The notes beneath the pieces are model-generated. The model saw only the letters and a program-made list of their open reading frames with translations, did no database searches and was not told where the DNA came from. From NCBI GenBank assembly GCA_964533705.1, contig CAZHMN010000029.1:1-33143 (forward strand): a stretch of 33,143 nucleotides of DNA. Reading direction: 5' to 3'. The translations under genes and the position numbers were made by a program. The DNA comes from CAZHMN01 sp964533705 (GTDB lineage: Bacteria > Electryoneota > B3-LCP). Positions 7,638 through 16,163 of the stretch are shown one piece after another. Numbering within the stretch: the stretch's first letter is position 1; every line of letters starts with the position of its first letter.

Positions 7638-9201
7638 GATTCGTCGGATTTTCTGGCCAATCTCGCTGCGTAGATCCCATCCACCCCGTCTCTGGGGCTG
7701 TACGTGGCTATTTCGCCCCTCCCGATCTTGAAACGATCGGGAATGTCTTCCGGAATTTCATCCAGTGTAAAGTCGCCGTTATTTTGCCTGAAATCTCGCA
7801 CGATCTCCCCGTTTTCTTCGGGCTCGGTCGTGCAGGTGCTGTAAACCATCACGCCGCCGGGACGGGTGCATCGCGCCGCAGCTCGAATCAATTCTTTCTG
7901 CAACTTGACCAGATCAGCTATATCCTCGGGCTTTCTGCGCCAGCGCAGNNNNNNNNNNNNNNNNNNNNNNNNNNNNNNNNNNNNNNNNNNNNNNNNNNNN
8001 NNNNNNNNNNNNNNNNNNNNNNNNNNNNNNNNNNNNNNNNNNNNNNNNCTTTCTGCAACTTGACCAGATCAGCTATATCCTCGGGCTTTCTGCGCCAGCG
8101 CAGATCGGCCCGCCGCCCCAAAACCCCAAATCCACTGCAGGGGACGTCCGCCAGAACCGCATCAAACTGTTTATCCTGCAAGACTTCCGGCCGTGAGGCT
8201 TTTGCGTGTGAATTATCCCTTGCCCGCCGTGCATCAGCGACAATTGCCTGAACTCCAGGAATGTTCAGCGCTTTCAGCGACTTTTCCAGTTGTTTCAGTC
8301 GTTCCCCAGAAGAATCAAGAGCGGTGATGCGGGCATCACCTCCGCTCATCTCGGCCATCAGAGTGGTCTTTCCGCCGGGAGCTGCGCAGAGATCCAGGAT
8401 CTCCATACCCGGTTTCGGATTTAAAAGGCTCACCGCTAGCGAAGCTGATGGATCCTGCACAGAAAAATATCCCAATTGTACCAGCGAGGCGGCCCTGGGG
8501 TAGAAGGAACTCGTCAGGCGATAGTAATTCGCGAAATCCCCCGCTTCTTCGAATTCCACATCTGCGGCGTGCAAGATTGCGACAGCTTTATCTCTATCTC
8601 CCTGAAGCGCATTCCATCGAAGCCAGATGCTGGGCCTGAGGTTATTCCACTTTAGCTGCGCCTCGGTTCGCTCCTTTCCCCACCGCCGCAACCAGCGTTC
8701 GACAATCCAAGCGGGATGAGAGGTTGAATGGGCCAGGTGGGCGACAGGATCGGTTTCTTCATCCGGCCAGGGGAGGGGATCAGCGGCGATTTTTCTTAGA
8801 ACCGCATTTGCCACGTTGCCCAGAGCGGTTCCGTATTCACCTTTGACCGCATCCACCGCTCCGGAGACGATGACTTCTTTGGGAGTTCGCTCTTCATAGA
8901 GCAGTCGGCAGACGCAGAGTTCCAACCTGCGCCGCAATTTGGCCGGCAGAGAGTCTAAGCCGCGACTTAGTTTATCCTCCAGCAGGTAACGCGCCGCCCC
9001 CCGACCACGTCCCCAGTTATAAACCCATTCAGTAACTCTGGCTTTATCCTGTGGTGAGAGCTTGGATCGCTGGAATGCCCCCTGGAGGATGTAATCAAGC
9101 GTATTTGTTCCCCTTTCCCAGCTTGCAATAACCCGCAGCGCCATGCGTTCACTGTGCGCATGAGCAGATGTTAATTGGCCGGGAGAGGATAACTTCGACA
9201 T
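7634..9201 (-). CDS. rsmB: 16S rRNA (cytosine(967)-C(5))-methyltransferase, interrupted only by an assembly gap
   Basis: Methylates C967 of 16S rRNA using S-adenosylmethionine. The N-terminal NusB-like RNA-binding domain covers about residues 14-140. The SAM site LDLCAAPGGKTTLMAEM starts at 269. The general-acid/base motif ADVPCSGFGVLGR has Cys355, and the nucleophile motif YSTCTTEPEENGEIV lies in the part beyond the gap. One hundred N at 7949-8048 split the gene, but the 55 bases on each side of the N run are identical. Deleting the N and one copy restores a continuous frame of about 470 codons (LVKLQK joins ELIRAAARC). The gene is therefore most likely intact in the organism. It starts three bases after the zinc peptidase gene and overlaps the PASTA gene by four. 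Confidence 0.92.
7949..8048. other. Assembly gap of 100 N, probably artificial
   Basis: The 55 bases before the gap (7894-7948) are identical to the 55 bases after it (8049-8103). Contigs that share a 55-base end normally overlap, so the real distance is probably minus 55 rather than plus 100. The gap falls inside rsmB and does not indicate a broken gene. Confidence 0.93.
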
Positions 9202-9204
9202 GGA

Positions 9205-9891
9205 TTAATCCCGCATTCCCCGCAGGATCAGCAACCGCACTAATTGTGTGATAGCCATCGTGGCCGCGGCGACGTAAGTCCAGGCGGCGGCATTCAAAAC
9301 CGCTCGAGCGTGCGGTAGTTCTGTTTCACTGAGATACCCGCCTTCACGCAGCAACTTTATGGCGCGGGCCGATGCGTTGAACTCCACCGGCAGCGTAATC
9401 AGGCTCAAAGCTACCGCTCCGGCGAAGAAAATAATCCCCACGTCCATCAGCCATCCTATTGAATTCGCGAAGATGAAGCCGATGAAGAAAAGCGGGAAGG
9501 CCATGAAGGAACCGAAGCTGACGACGGGAACAATGCTGCTCCGCAACATCAGAGGCCCGTAAGCATCAGCGTGCTGAAGCGCATGACCGGTTTCATGGGC
9601 GGCGACGCCCAGCGCGGCCACGGAGTTGGATCCATAAACAGGTTCCGAGAGTCGCACAACGCGTTTGCGGGGATCATAGTGGTCGCTTAAAGTACCCTTC
9701 GCCGCTTCGACTTTGACGTCGCCCAAACCCCGCATATCCAGCAACGCTCTGGAAACCTGTTCGCCGGTGTAACCTCGAGTCCCCCGTACTTTGCTGTAAC
9801 GCGCGAACGTGTTCTTCACCTTGGACTGGGCGTAAATCGCCAGAATCAAGGCGGGTATCAGCAGTACGAACGTTGGATCGAAGAAAAACAT
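9205..9891 (-). CDS. Membrane zinc metallopeptidase, YugP-like (Zn_peptidase_2 family)
   Basis: A 228-residue protein with a hydrophobic N-terminal anchor (about 2-21) and two further hydrophobic stretches near 120-160. The zinc motif HETGH is at residues 99-103 within GVAAHETGHALQHADAYGP. The preceding segment YDPRKRVVRLSEPVYGSNSV and the following LRSSIVPVVSFGS are characteristic of the YugP/DUF family of neutral zinc metallopeptidases. The substrate and physiological role are unknown. It is packed between fmt (three bases) and rsmB (three bases), so it is co-transcribed with translation genes. The family call rests on the motif context rather than on a search. Confidence 0.87.
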   Translation of the reverse strand: MFFFDPTFVLLIPALILAIYAQSKVKNTFARYSKVRGTRGYTGEQVSRALLDMRGLGDVKVEAAKGTLSDHYDPRKRVVRLSEPVYGSNSVAALGVAAHETGHALQHADAYGPLMLRSSIVPVVSFGSFMAFPLFFIGFIFANSIGWLMDVGIIFFAGAVALSLITLPVEFNASARAIKLLREGGYLSETELPHARAVLNAAAWTYVAAATMAITQLVRLLILRGMRD

Positions 9892-9894
9892 GGC

Positions 9895-10830
9895 CTATCT
9901 TTTCTCCCCAATTAATTTGAACACCCCTCGAGGTCGAAAACCCCGCAGGAATGCCGTTGTATTCATCCTTTTCTTTCCTTCGATTTGTAGTTCCATGATG
10001 CGCAGTTCGCCGGCACCCGTACCCGCGGTGATGCTCTGATCGTTTATAGTCAGCTCTCCGGGTTTAAGGCCGATGGGATTGTCATTCACTTCGCCTCGGT
10101 AGATTTTAATCTTATGTCCATCGAAAGAGGTCGAAGCGCCCGGCTGCGGTGCAAGAGCTCGGATCTGATTTCTGATATCCCCGGCCGGGCGTTTCCAATC
10201 TATGATGGTGTGTTCCCGGGTAATCTTGGGTGCTCTGGTGGCGAAGTCGGTATTCTGACTCCGGGCCTGCAACCGCCCTGTCTCCAATTCGCTGATCGTT
10301 TCCACCAGCAACCGGGCACCGGCCTCTGCCAACTTCTGCCCCAGCGAACCGGCATCATCATCGTCTGAGATTTCTACCCGAACCTGTTTATAGATGTTCC
10401 CCGAATCCACCTTCTGTTGGATCTGAAAGGTGGTCACGCCCGTCTCTTTTTCCCCGTTCCAGAGGGCCCATTGAATGGGAGCGGCTCCGCGATACGCGGG
10501 CAGCAGGGAGGCGTGCAGATTGATCGAGCCGAACTTCGGCATGGCGAAGACAGCTTCCGGTAGAATCCGGAAGGCGACCACGGCGAAGACGTCGGCGTTC
10601 CAGGCGCGCAGCGCTTCCAGGAAATCCGAATTGTCAAAATCAACCGGTTTGAGAATAGGCAGTCCCAATCTCTGTGCTGCTTCGGCTATCGGTGTGGGAC
10701 TGACCGCTTTCCCCCGGCCTCGAGGTCTGTCGGGGGCCGTTACCACGCCCACGAGTTGATGCCGGCTCTTTGAGAATCTCTCCAGCGACGGAATTGAAAA
10801 TTCAGGCGTGCCGAAAAAAGCCACCTTCAT
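9895..10830 (-). CDS. fmt: Methionyl-tRNA formyltransferase
   Basis: Formylates initiator Met-tRNA with 10-formyl-THF in the cytoplasm. The 311-residue length is typical. The N-terminal formyltransferase domain opens with VAFFGTPEFSIPSLE and includes TAPDRPRGRGK, the tRNA-contacting loop. The catalytic triad is Asn104 and His106 in SINLHASLLPAYRG and Asp142 in KVDSGNIY. The C-terminal OB-like tRNA-binding domain runs from about 205 (IDWKRPAGDIRNQIRALAPQPGA) to the end. It follows def by 24 bases in the usual def-fmt arrangement, so the formyl group is added and later removed by products of one transcript. Confidence 0.96.
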   Translation of the reverse strand: MKVAFFGTPEFSIPSLERFSKSRHQLVGVVTAPDRPRGRGKAVSPTPIAEAAQRLGLPILKPVDFDNSDFLEALRAWNADVFAVVAFRILPEAVFAMPKFGSINLHASLLPAYRGAAPIQWALWNGEKETGVTTFQIQQKVDSGNIYKQVRVEISDDDDAGSLGQKLAEAGARLLVETISELETGRLQARSQNTDFATRAPKITREHTIIDWKRPAGDIRNQIRALAPQPGASTSFDGHKIKIYRGEVNDNPIGLKPGELTINDQSITAGTGAGELRIMELQIEGKKRMNTTAFLRGFRPRGVFKLIGEKR

Positions 10831-10854
10831 AGTAGGCCCGACTTCTTGGACGAT

Positions 10855-11406
10855 TTATAGAGAATAAGGAATGTCCTCAGTTTTTTCGCCGGGGGCGACG
10901 CTGCCGGTCTCCGCCAGTTGCTGGAGTGGTTTTTTCAGCAGAACCTTGCGCGCTGGAGTGACCCGATCTACGAAGAGAATGCCTTTTAAATGGTCAACTT
11001 CGTGCTGTAGTACGCGTGCCAGCAACCCATCCGTTTCCAGGGTATGCTCCTTTCCTTCCAGGTCCTGAAACTTCAGGCGGATCCACTCCGGCCGAATGAT
11101 TTCCTCACTCACTCCTGGAATGGAGAGGCACCCTTCTTCGAAAGCCGATTCGCCTCTCGTTTCCAGAATTTCGGGATTGGCGAAGAACAGCCGTTCCGGT
11201 TCTTCGTTCTCGCGCGGCATCCCGATGACCAGAAATGCCTTGGAGATGTTGACCTGTGGCGCGGCCAGTCCGATCCCATCGGCTGCGAACATGACCTCAA
11301 ACATCTCCTCCACGGTTGATCTCAATTCATCGTCGAAATGTTCGACCGGTTCGGTCTGCCTTCGGAGAACTGGATCTCCGTATATGCGAATGTCATGGAC
11401 TGACAT
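10855..11406 (-). CDS. def: Peptide deformylase
   Basis: Removes the N-formyl group from nascent proteins at the ribosome using a bound ferrous or zinc ion. All three family motifs are present: GIGLAAPQV at 44-52, EGCLS with Cys93, and QHEVDHL with His135, Glu136 and His139. I start the gene at the ATG at 11406 (MSVHDIRIYGDPVLR). The deformylase fold begins there, a GGAG lies about ten bases upstream, and the gene then sits 22 bases after yajC. A longer open frame reaches 11541 but would add 45 unrelated residues by running through the yajC 3' end. The resulting 183 residues are a normal length for the family. Confidence 0.95.
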   Translation of the reverse strand: MSVHDIRIYGDPVLRRQTEPVEHFDDELRSTVEEMFEVMFAADGIGLAAPQVNISKAFLVIGMPRENEEPERLFFANPEILETRGESAFEEGCLSIPGVSEEIIRPEWIRLKFQDLEGKEHTLETDGLLARVLQHEVDHLKGILFVDRVTPARKVLLKKPLQQLAETGSVAPGEKTEDIPYSL

Positions 11407-11428
11407 GTCAATGATCTCCGTTGTAACT

Positions 11429-11998
11429 TCATTCAGATGCAGTGCCGGAACTGTTTTTATTCTGGGTTTGAGGAGGCCGTTTGCTCCGGCGAGAACGACG
11501 CCGCGGTCGGGGTTTACGGCCTGCCCCTCCGTCCGTCCCAACGGTCACAACGCCGCTTTCATCTTTTTTCGATTGGCCCTTCCTTGAATCTCCGGTTTCA
11601 ATCTTTTTTCGATCTGAATTCGGAACCTTCTGCTCTTTTTTATCCTCAACCCTTTTCTTCTCCGGAATTTGCCTGGGCGGTTCAGCCTCTCTGCTCCCCA
11701 TCTTGCGCGCGATTGAACCCCTCTCAACCGTTACTACGATCCCTTTGGCCAATTGGATTTGCAGGGATCCCCCTCTTTCATCAATTTGAACGATTCGTCC
11801 GTGCAAACCGCCGGCAGTGACGACTTCGTCGTTCTTCTTCAGCGAAGAAAGCATGGTGCTGTGTTCCTTCTGCTTCTTCATTTGAGGACGAAGCATTAGA
11901 AAGTAGATAATTACCAGAATGAGGACGAAGGGGAGAAAACCCAGAAGGCCTCCCCCTCCGCCGGAGGCTCCCGCCTGCGCGATAAAAGCCAGTTGCAT
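11429..11998 (-). CDS. yajC: Preprotein translocase subunit YajC with extended charged tail
   Basis: Accessory subunit of the Sec translocon (SecDF-YajC). The single transmembrane helix at about 18-36 ends in the family signature FLMLRPQMKKQKEH. It is followed by the cytoplasmic domain with LKKNDEVVTAGGLHGRI (53-69) and GIVVTVERGSIARKM (86-100). A Gly-rich turn precedes the helix, as usual. Residues 101-189 form a long low-complexity tail rich in Lys, Arg, Glu and Ser, nearly doubling the common 85-115-residue length. The tail may be disordered and able to contact RNA or membrane, which is inference. The downstream neighbour is def and the upstream one is tgt; tgt-yajC adjacency is common in bacteria and supports the call. 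Confidence 0.93.
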   Translation of the reverse strand: MQLAFIAQAGASGGGGGLLGFLPFVLILVIIYFLMLRPQMKKQKEHSTMLSSLKKNDEVVTAGGLHGRIVQIDERGGSLQIQLAKGIVVTVERGSIARKMGSREAEPPRQIPEKKRVEDKKEQKVPNSDRKKIETGDSRKGQSKKDESGVVTVGTDGGAGRKPRPRRRSRRSKRPPQTQNKNSSGTASE

Positions 11999-12009
11999 GA
12001 AATTCTCCT

Positions 12010-13188
12010 TTAATTTGATACGTCGAATTTGGGGCTAATCTTGGAGGTTCCCGTCGCGGTTCCGCCCTCCCGTTCCAGCCTGGATCGCAGAGCTTCCAGG
12101 CGTTTTAAATAGAACGTTAGGTTGTGCAGCGCGCCGAGCCTCGCTCCCAGCGTTTCGCCGGACGTGATTAAATGGCGGATAGCTCCGCGGCTGAATCGGG
12201 GTTCTCCGTTTTGGCGCGGTCTGCAGGCGTAACAGGGGCAGCCCTCTTCAATTGGCCGGGGATCGTCTTTGAAGGCAGCGTTTCGTAGATTCAGCTTGCC
12301 GTCCCGCACGAATACGCTTCCCTTCCTGCCGTTGCGCGTGGGCAGGACGCAGTCGAACAGATCCATGCCCAATGATACAGCGGTGTCCAGATCTTCGGGA
12401 GTGCCTGCTCCCATCAGGTACCTGATCCGGTCGCGAGGCAGCAATTCGTCGCAGAGTTGAACGATACGCCAGGTATCATCACGGGATTCGCCGACCGCCA
12501 ACCCACCGATGGAGTAACCGAAGAACCCAAGCGCCAGCAGGGATTCAACGGCTTGGTGCCGCAGGTCATCGAAGACGCCGCCTTGAACGATGCCGAAGAG
12601 AGATTGAGCCAGGCCGTGAATCGGTTCCGTCTCTTGAAAAGCTTGCTTTGACCGCGATGCCCACAGCAGTGTCGTTTCCAGCGCCGCCTTCGCTTCTTTT
12701 CGGCTGGCATCGCCGGGTGCGCACACGTCCAGGGGCATCAAGAAATCCGTTCCTAACTTGCGCTGAATGTCCACCACCTTCTCAGGCGTCATCACGTGTT
12801 TGGATCCGTCAACCGGCGAGCGAACCTCGATGCCTTCTTCATTACTCTTGATGAGCTGCGATAGGCTGAAGGTCTGAAATCCGCCGCTGTCGGTCAGGAT
12901 CGGTTTTTCCCAGCCCATCAAGCGGTGCAATCCGCCCAAACGGGCTACGATCTGAGAACCCGGTCTGAATTCCAGGTGTAAGGCATTGGCCAGAATGATC
13001 TGTGCGCCCGCTTCTTCTAATTCATCGGGTGAAATACCCTTTACTGCGCCATAGGTTCCCACCGGCATAAAAGCCGGGGTGTAGATGACGCCGTGGGGAG
13101 TGGTCAGTTTGCCCAGCCGGGCGCACGAATTCGGATCTTCGGCGAGAACCTCAAAATTAAAGCCCTCTTGCCATTCAGAGCTGCTCAT
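12010..13188 (-). CDS. tgt: tRNA-guanine(34) transglycosylase (queuine/preQ1 tRNA-ribosyltransferase)
   Basis: Exchanges G34 of Tyr, His, Asn and Asp tRNAs for preQ1 in the queuosine pathway. The 392-residue TIM-barrel enzyme has the general acid/base Asp100 in ILTDSGGFQ and the nucleophile Asp279 in DLFDCVLPTRNGRKG. It also has GGLAVGES (228-235) and a zinc site formed by Cys317, Cys319, Cys322 (CPCYAC) and His355 (ALHNLTFY). All are as in the bacterial enzyme. Its start overlaps the rnr stop by four bases and yajC follows by 11 bases. A QueG-like protein lies further down the same operon, but no queuosine biosynthesis genes queC/D/E/F are visible. Confidence 0.96.
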   Translation of the reverse strand: MSSSEWQEGFNFEVLAEDPNSCARLGKLTTPHGVIYTPAFMPVGTYGAVKGISPDELEEAGAQIILANALHLEFRPGSQIVARLGGLHRLMGWEKPILTDSGGFQTFSLSQLIKSNEEGIEVRSPVDGSKHVMTPEKVVDIQRKLGTDFLMPLDVCAPGDASRKEAKAALETTLLWASRSKQAFQETEPIHGLAQSLFGIVQGGVFDDLRHQAVESLLALGFFGYSIGGLAVGESRDDTWRIVQLCDELLPRDRIRYLMGAGTPEDLDTAVSLGMDLFDCVLPTRNGRKGSVFVRDGKLNLRNAAFKDDPRPIEEGCPCYACRPRQNGEPRFSRGAIRHLITSGETLGARLGALHNLTFYLKRLEALRSRLEREGGTATGTSKISPKFDVSN

Positions 13189-15278
13189 ACCGCGCGCAGC
13201 TCCAGTTTGCGATTCAGCAGGTCAATTTTGGCGACGGCAACATTCAGCTTATCGCCGATGGCCAGGGCGCGACTTCCCTTCTGCCGCCTCGGGTATTTAT
13301 TGGTTTGTCTTCTCCTGCTGAGAAATTGAATTCCGCTGTCGGGAGTTAGAAATCCTTCCAGGAAAAGGCCTTCCAGGCTCACGAACAGCTTATCCTGTGC
13401 AGCTTCCACCAGGCGAGCAGGGAAGGTATCATGGCGACGTTCGTTCAGGTACAGCAGTCCGGACAGTTTGGCCGCCTCCCGCTCCAGCTCGGCAATCCGC
13501 TTTTCCCGTTCGCCTAAATGCAGGCACAGATTTTCAAGTATCTCTTTATGTTTATCCTTGTTCTCTATGTTATGTCCTTTTATTAGATGCCTCCAGATCA
13601 GTCGGTGCACCGTTAAATCCGCATAGCGCCTGATGGGCGACGTGAAGTGCAGATAACGCTTGAATCCCAGGCCGAAATGGCCTTTTGAGAAGGCTTCATA
13701 TCTGGCCAGCATCAGCGCCTTGCGAGCGATGACGGCTGTGACTTCCTCCGGAAAGCGGTCACGGGCCTCATCCAGCATCGAAGCGATTTGATGGGTGGTA
13801 GTCAATTTTTCCGCCGGCCAATCAAATCCGGCATCGGCCAGGTAATCGGCCAGTTTTTGCCTCTTCTCAGCGTCCGGAGGGGGGTGCACCCGGAAAACGC
13901 AGGCGGATTTGGTTCCGAATCGTTCCACCCAAACCTCCGCAACAGCACGATTGGCAGCCAGCATGAATTCTTCGATGAGCTGGTGGCTTTGCAGGCGTGG
14001 TTGCTGGAAGATTCTGCGCGGCGCCGCCCCGCTTTCCCAGTAAAAGCCCGCCTCCGGCAGGTCGAAATCAACGCCGCCTTCCTCCAACCGCCGCTTTTTT
14101 AGGGCTGAGGCCAGCTTCCACATGCTGCGCAGTTGTTTCCTGAGTTCGGGATCACTCTTCGCAGATCCCTTGCCATCCAGATATTTCTGCGCCGTTTCGT
14201 AGCTGGTCAACCTGCGGATGCGCACCAGGGAAGGTATAATCCTGCGATCAATGACTTTACCTTCCGGGTCAATCCGCAGCAGCGCAGAAAGAGCCAATCG
14301 GTCTTTCCCCGGTTTCAGGCTACAGAGCTCGCCGGGCAAACGCGGCGGCAGCATTGGCAGATGGTGATGCTGCAGGTAAATGCTGAATCCTCGGCTGCGT
14401 GCCTCTTTGTCAATGACCGAGTCGGCGCGGACGTAGCGGCTGACGTCGGCGATATGAACTCCCAGGAGGTAATTCCCGTCATCATCGCGTCGCAGTGAAA
14501 CGGCGTCGTCGTGATCCTTGGCGTCCGCCGGATCAATGGTGATCACGAATTCATCGCGCAGGTTCTGCCTGACTCCGCTCCTGCTGGATTCCGCCTTCAA
14601 CTGCGTCGCTTCCTGGATCGCCGCCGCCGGGTAATCTTCCTTCAACCCCGCCGATGCCATCAGTCCCTTCTCCGCAACGCCCTTCTCTTGGGGATCCCCC
14701 AATCGCTTCAGAATGGAACAGTTCGGCAGGGGATAGCGCCGTCGCGTACCGGGGACGCTGACGGTGACCATATCGCCGGGACTGAAGTTATTGCCATTAA
14801 TGCTTCCATCCACTCTGGCGGAGAAGTTGAGAGGACCGCTTTTGACTTCAGCGAACCACTCCGCACCTTTTTTCCGCAGCACGGCGAGAAGCGGTTGCCT
14901 GTTTTCGGCTTCGACGTTTAATATGCGGCCTTCCGGTCCCGCTTCGTGGCCTCTGTCAATAACTTCCACTTCCACCAGATCGCCGTCGAAGGCCTTCCGT
15001 GCCTCACGGGCGTTGATAAAGATTGAATCTTCCTGGCGGTCTATAAAGCCGTAACCGTGAGGCGTCAAGCGCAGGATGCCCTGTATGATCTTCGGTTTTT
15101 TACGTACCGCCAGACGCCGCCTCCCTAAGTGCACGATTTGGCCGTTATCCAGTAAATTGTGCAGGGTTTGGCGGTATTCGTTGTACCGCTTGCGGGATAA
15201 ACCCAGTTCTCGGAAGAGACCCTTAATTCCGTATAATCCGGGGCGGTCGGTTAGAACTGCCAGGATTTCTTCCGCCAT
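13185..15278 (-). CDS. rnr: Ribonuclease R
   Basis: Processive 3'-5' exoribonuclease of the RNB family that degrades structured RNA. Domains in order: N-terminal winged helix (EEILAVLTDRPGLYGIKGL onward, residues 3-60), cold-shock domains (about 65-200), the RNB catalytic domain, and a C-terminal S1 domain (about 612-697). The active-site acidic cluster lies in TIDPADAKDHDDAV (Asp249, Asp252, Asp255, Asp257, Asp258). I use the ATG at 15278 because the winged helix begins immediately after it and the gene then starts 17 bases after prmC ends. A frame extending to an ATG at 15362, with a possible AAGG site, would add 28 basic residues but overlap prmC by 67 bases. Confidence 0.94.
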   Translation of the reverse strand: MAEEILAVLTDRPGLYGIKGLFRELGLSRKRYNEYRQTLHNLLDNGQIVHLGRRRLAVRKKPKIIQGILRLTPHGYGFIDRQEDSIFINAREARKAFDGDLVEVEVIDRGHEAGPEGRILNVEAENRQPLLAVLRKKGAEWFAEVKSGPLNFSARVDGSINGNNFSPGDMVTVSVPGTRRRYPLPNCSILKRLGDPQEKGVAEKGLMASAGLKEDYPAAAIQEATQLKAESSRSGVRQNLRDEFVITIDPADAKDHDDAVSLRRDDDGNYLLGVHIADVSRYVRADSVIDKEARSRGFSIYLQHHHLPMLPPRLPGELCSLKPGKDRLALSALLRIDPEGKVIDRRIIPSLVRIRRLTSYETAQKYLDGKGSAKSDPELRKQLRSMWKLASALKKRRLEEGGVDFDLPEAGFYWESGAAPRRIFQQPRLQSHQLIEEFMLAANRAVAEVWVERFGTKSACVFRVHPPPDAEKRQKLADYLADAGFDWPAEKLTTTHQIASMLDEARDRFPEEVTAVIARKALMLARYEAFSKGHFGLGFKRYLHFTSPIRRYADLTVHRLIWRHLIKGHNIENKDKHKEILENLCLHLGEREKRIAELEREAAKLSGLLYLNERRHDTFPARLVEAAQDKLFVSLEGLFLEGFLTPDSGIQFLSRRRQTNKYPRRQKGSRALAIGDKLNVAVAKIDLLNRKLELRAV

Positions 15279-15295
15279 GTCCGTATGCGCCACCC

Positions 15296-16150
15296 TCAGG
15301 TTTTTCTTGCCACCAGGTAGCGGGGTTTTCCGCTTAGATCGTGCCTTGTGTGGACGTCCCATCCAGCCTTTCGAAATATTTGCTTGGATACATTTCCCTG
15401 ATTCTCGCCGATTTCACAGACGACAAAACCATCAGTTTTCAGCAACCTATCGCAGACGGCAGCCAGCCGCCGAATGACGTCTAAGCCATCCCCGCCCGCC
15501 GTCAGCGCAATCGCGGGTTCGTACTCTCGAATCTCTACGGGCAGAGCAGCGTATTCTGCCATCGCGACGTAGGGTGGGTTGCTGATGATCAGGTCGAAGC
15601 TTTTATCAATTTTTTTATGAAGGTTATCATCAAATATATCGCCCTTTATCCACATAACTCTATTGCTTAACTTTAACAGATCGCCATTTTCTTCCGCTAA
15701 TTGCAATACTTCAGAACTAATATCGAGGCCGGTGACGCCAGCTCCAGGATGTTCATCCAGCAGGCTCAGCGCGATGGCTCCGCAACCCGTACCGACGTCC
15801 AGGATCTTCGGCGCGGGGTTGGATTTCAGCAGCTCCAATCCGATTTCAACTAATCCCTCTGTTTCCGGCCGGGGTATTAACGCCCGCCGGTCAACTTTCA
15901 GGGTGATCTGGCGGAATTCAACCGTTCCCAGAATGTACTGCAGCGGCTCGCCCCGAAGACGGCGCTCTATGTATTCCTTCAGGCGAGCGATTTGTTCCTG
16001 ATTTAAAGTTAGCCTGTTGTCGGAATAGATTGCAGCCCTGTTGACGTTTAGAATGCATTCCAGCATCCATTCGACCTGGTGGCGGGGGGGATCGGTGCTT
16101 ATGCTGGATAGCCTCTCGGCAGCCTTCTGTACAGCGTCCCGAACCTTCAT
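15296..16150 (-). CDS. prmC: Peptide chain release factor N(5)-glutamine methyltransferase
   Basis: Methylates the glutamine of the GGQ motif of release factors RF1 and RF2. With the start at 16150 (MKVRDAVQKAAERL) the protein has 284 residues, the usual size. The N-terminal helical recognition domain is followed by ALIPRPETE (residues 90-98), the SAM loop ILDVGTGCGAIAL (residues 116-128) and the substrate motif SNPPYVAMAEY with Asn191-Tyr194, all diagnostic of PrmC. The gene begins 13 bases after prfA, its substrate's gene, a very common arrangement. An ATG at 16213 would overlap prfA by 50 bases and add 21 residues with no recognisable domain. Neither start has a strong Shine-Dalgarno, so translational coupling to prfA is likely. 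Confidence 0.95.
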   Translation of the reverse strand: MKVRDAVQKAAERLSSISTDPPRHQVEWMLECILNVNRAAIYSDNRLTLNQEQIARLKEYIERRLRGEPLQYILGTVEFRQITLKVDRRALIPRPETEGLVEIGLELLKSNPAPKILDVGTGCGAIALSLLDEHPGAGVTGLDISSEVLQLAEENGDLLKLSNRVMWIKGDIFDDNLHKKIDKSFDLIISNPPYVAMAEYAALPVEIREYEPAIALTAGGDGLDVIRRLAAVCDRLLKTDGFVVCEIGENQGNVSKQIFRKAGWDVHTRHDLSGKPRYLVARKT

Positions 16151-16163
16151 TCCGGGGACTAAT

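Noticed and set aside
7634..9201. rsmB considered as a broken or split gene
   Set aside because: The interruption is an N run flanked by identical 55-base ends. Merging restores one complete frame.
11407..11541. Longer N-terminus for peptide deformylase
   Set aside because: It overlaps the 3' end of yajC, adds residues foreign to the family, and a good start with a ribosome site exists at 11406.
15279..15362. Longer N-terminus for ribonuclease R
   Set aside because: It would overlap prmC by 67 bases and precede the winged-helix domain with non-conserved basic residues. It cannot be fully excluded because an AAGG lies close to its ATG.
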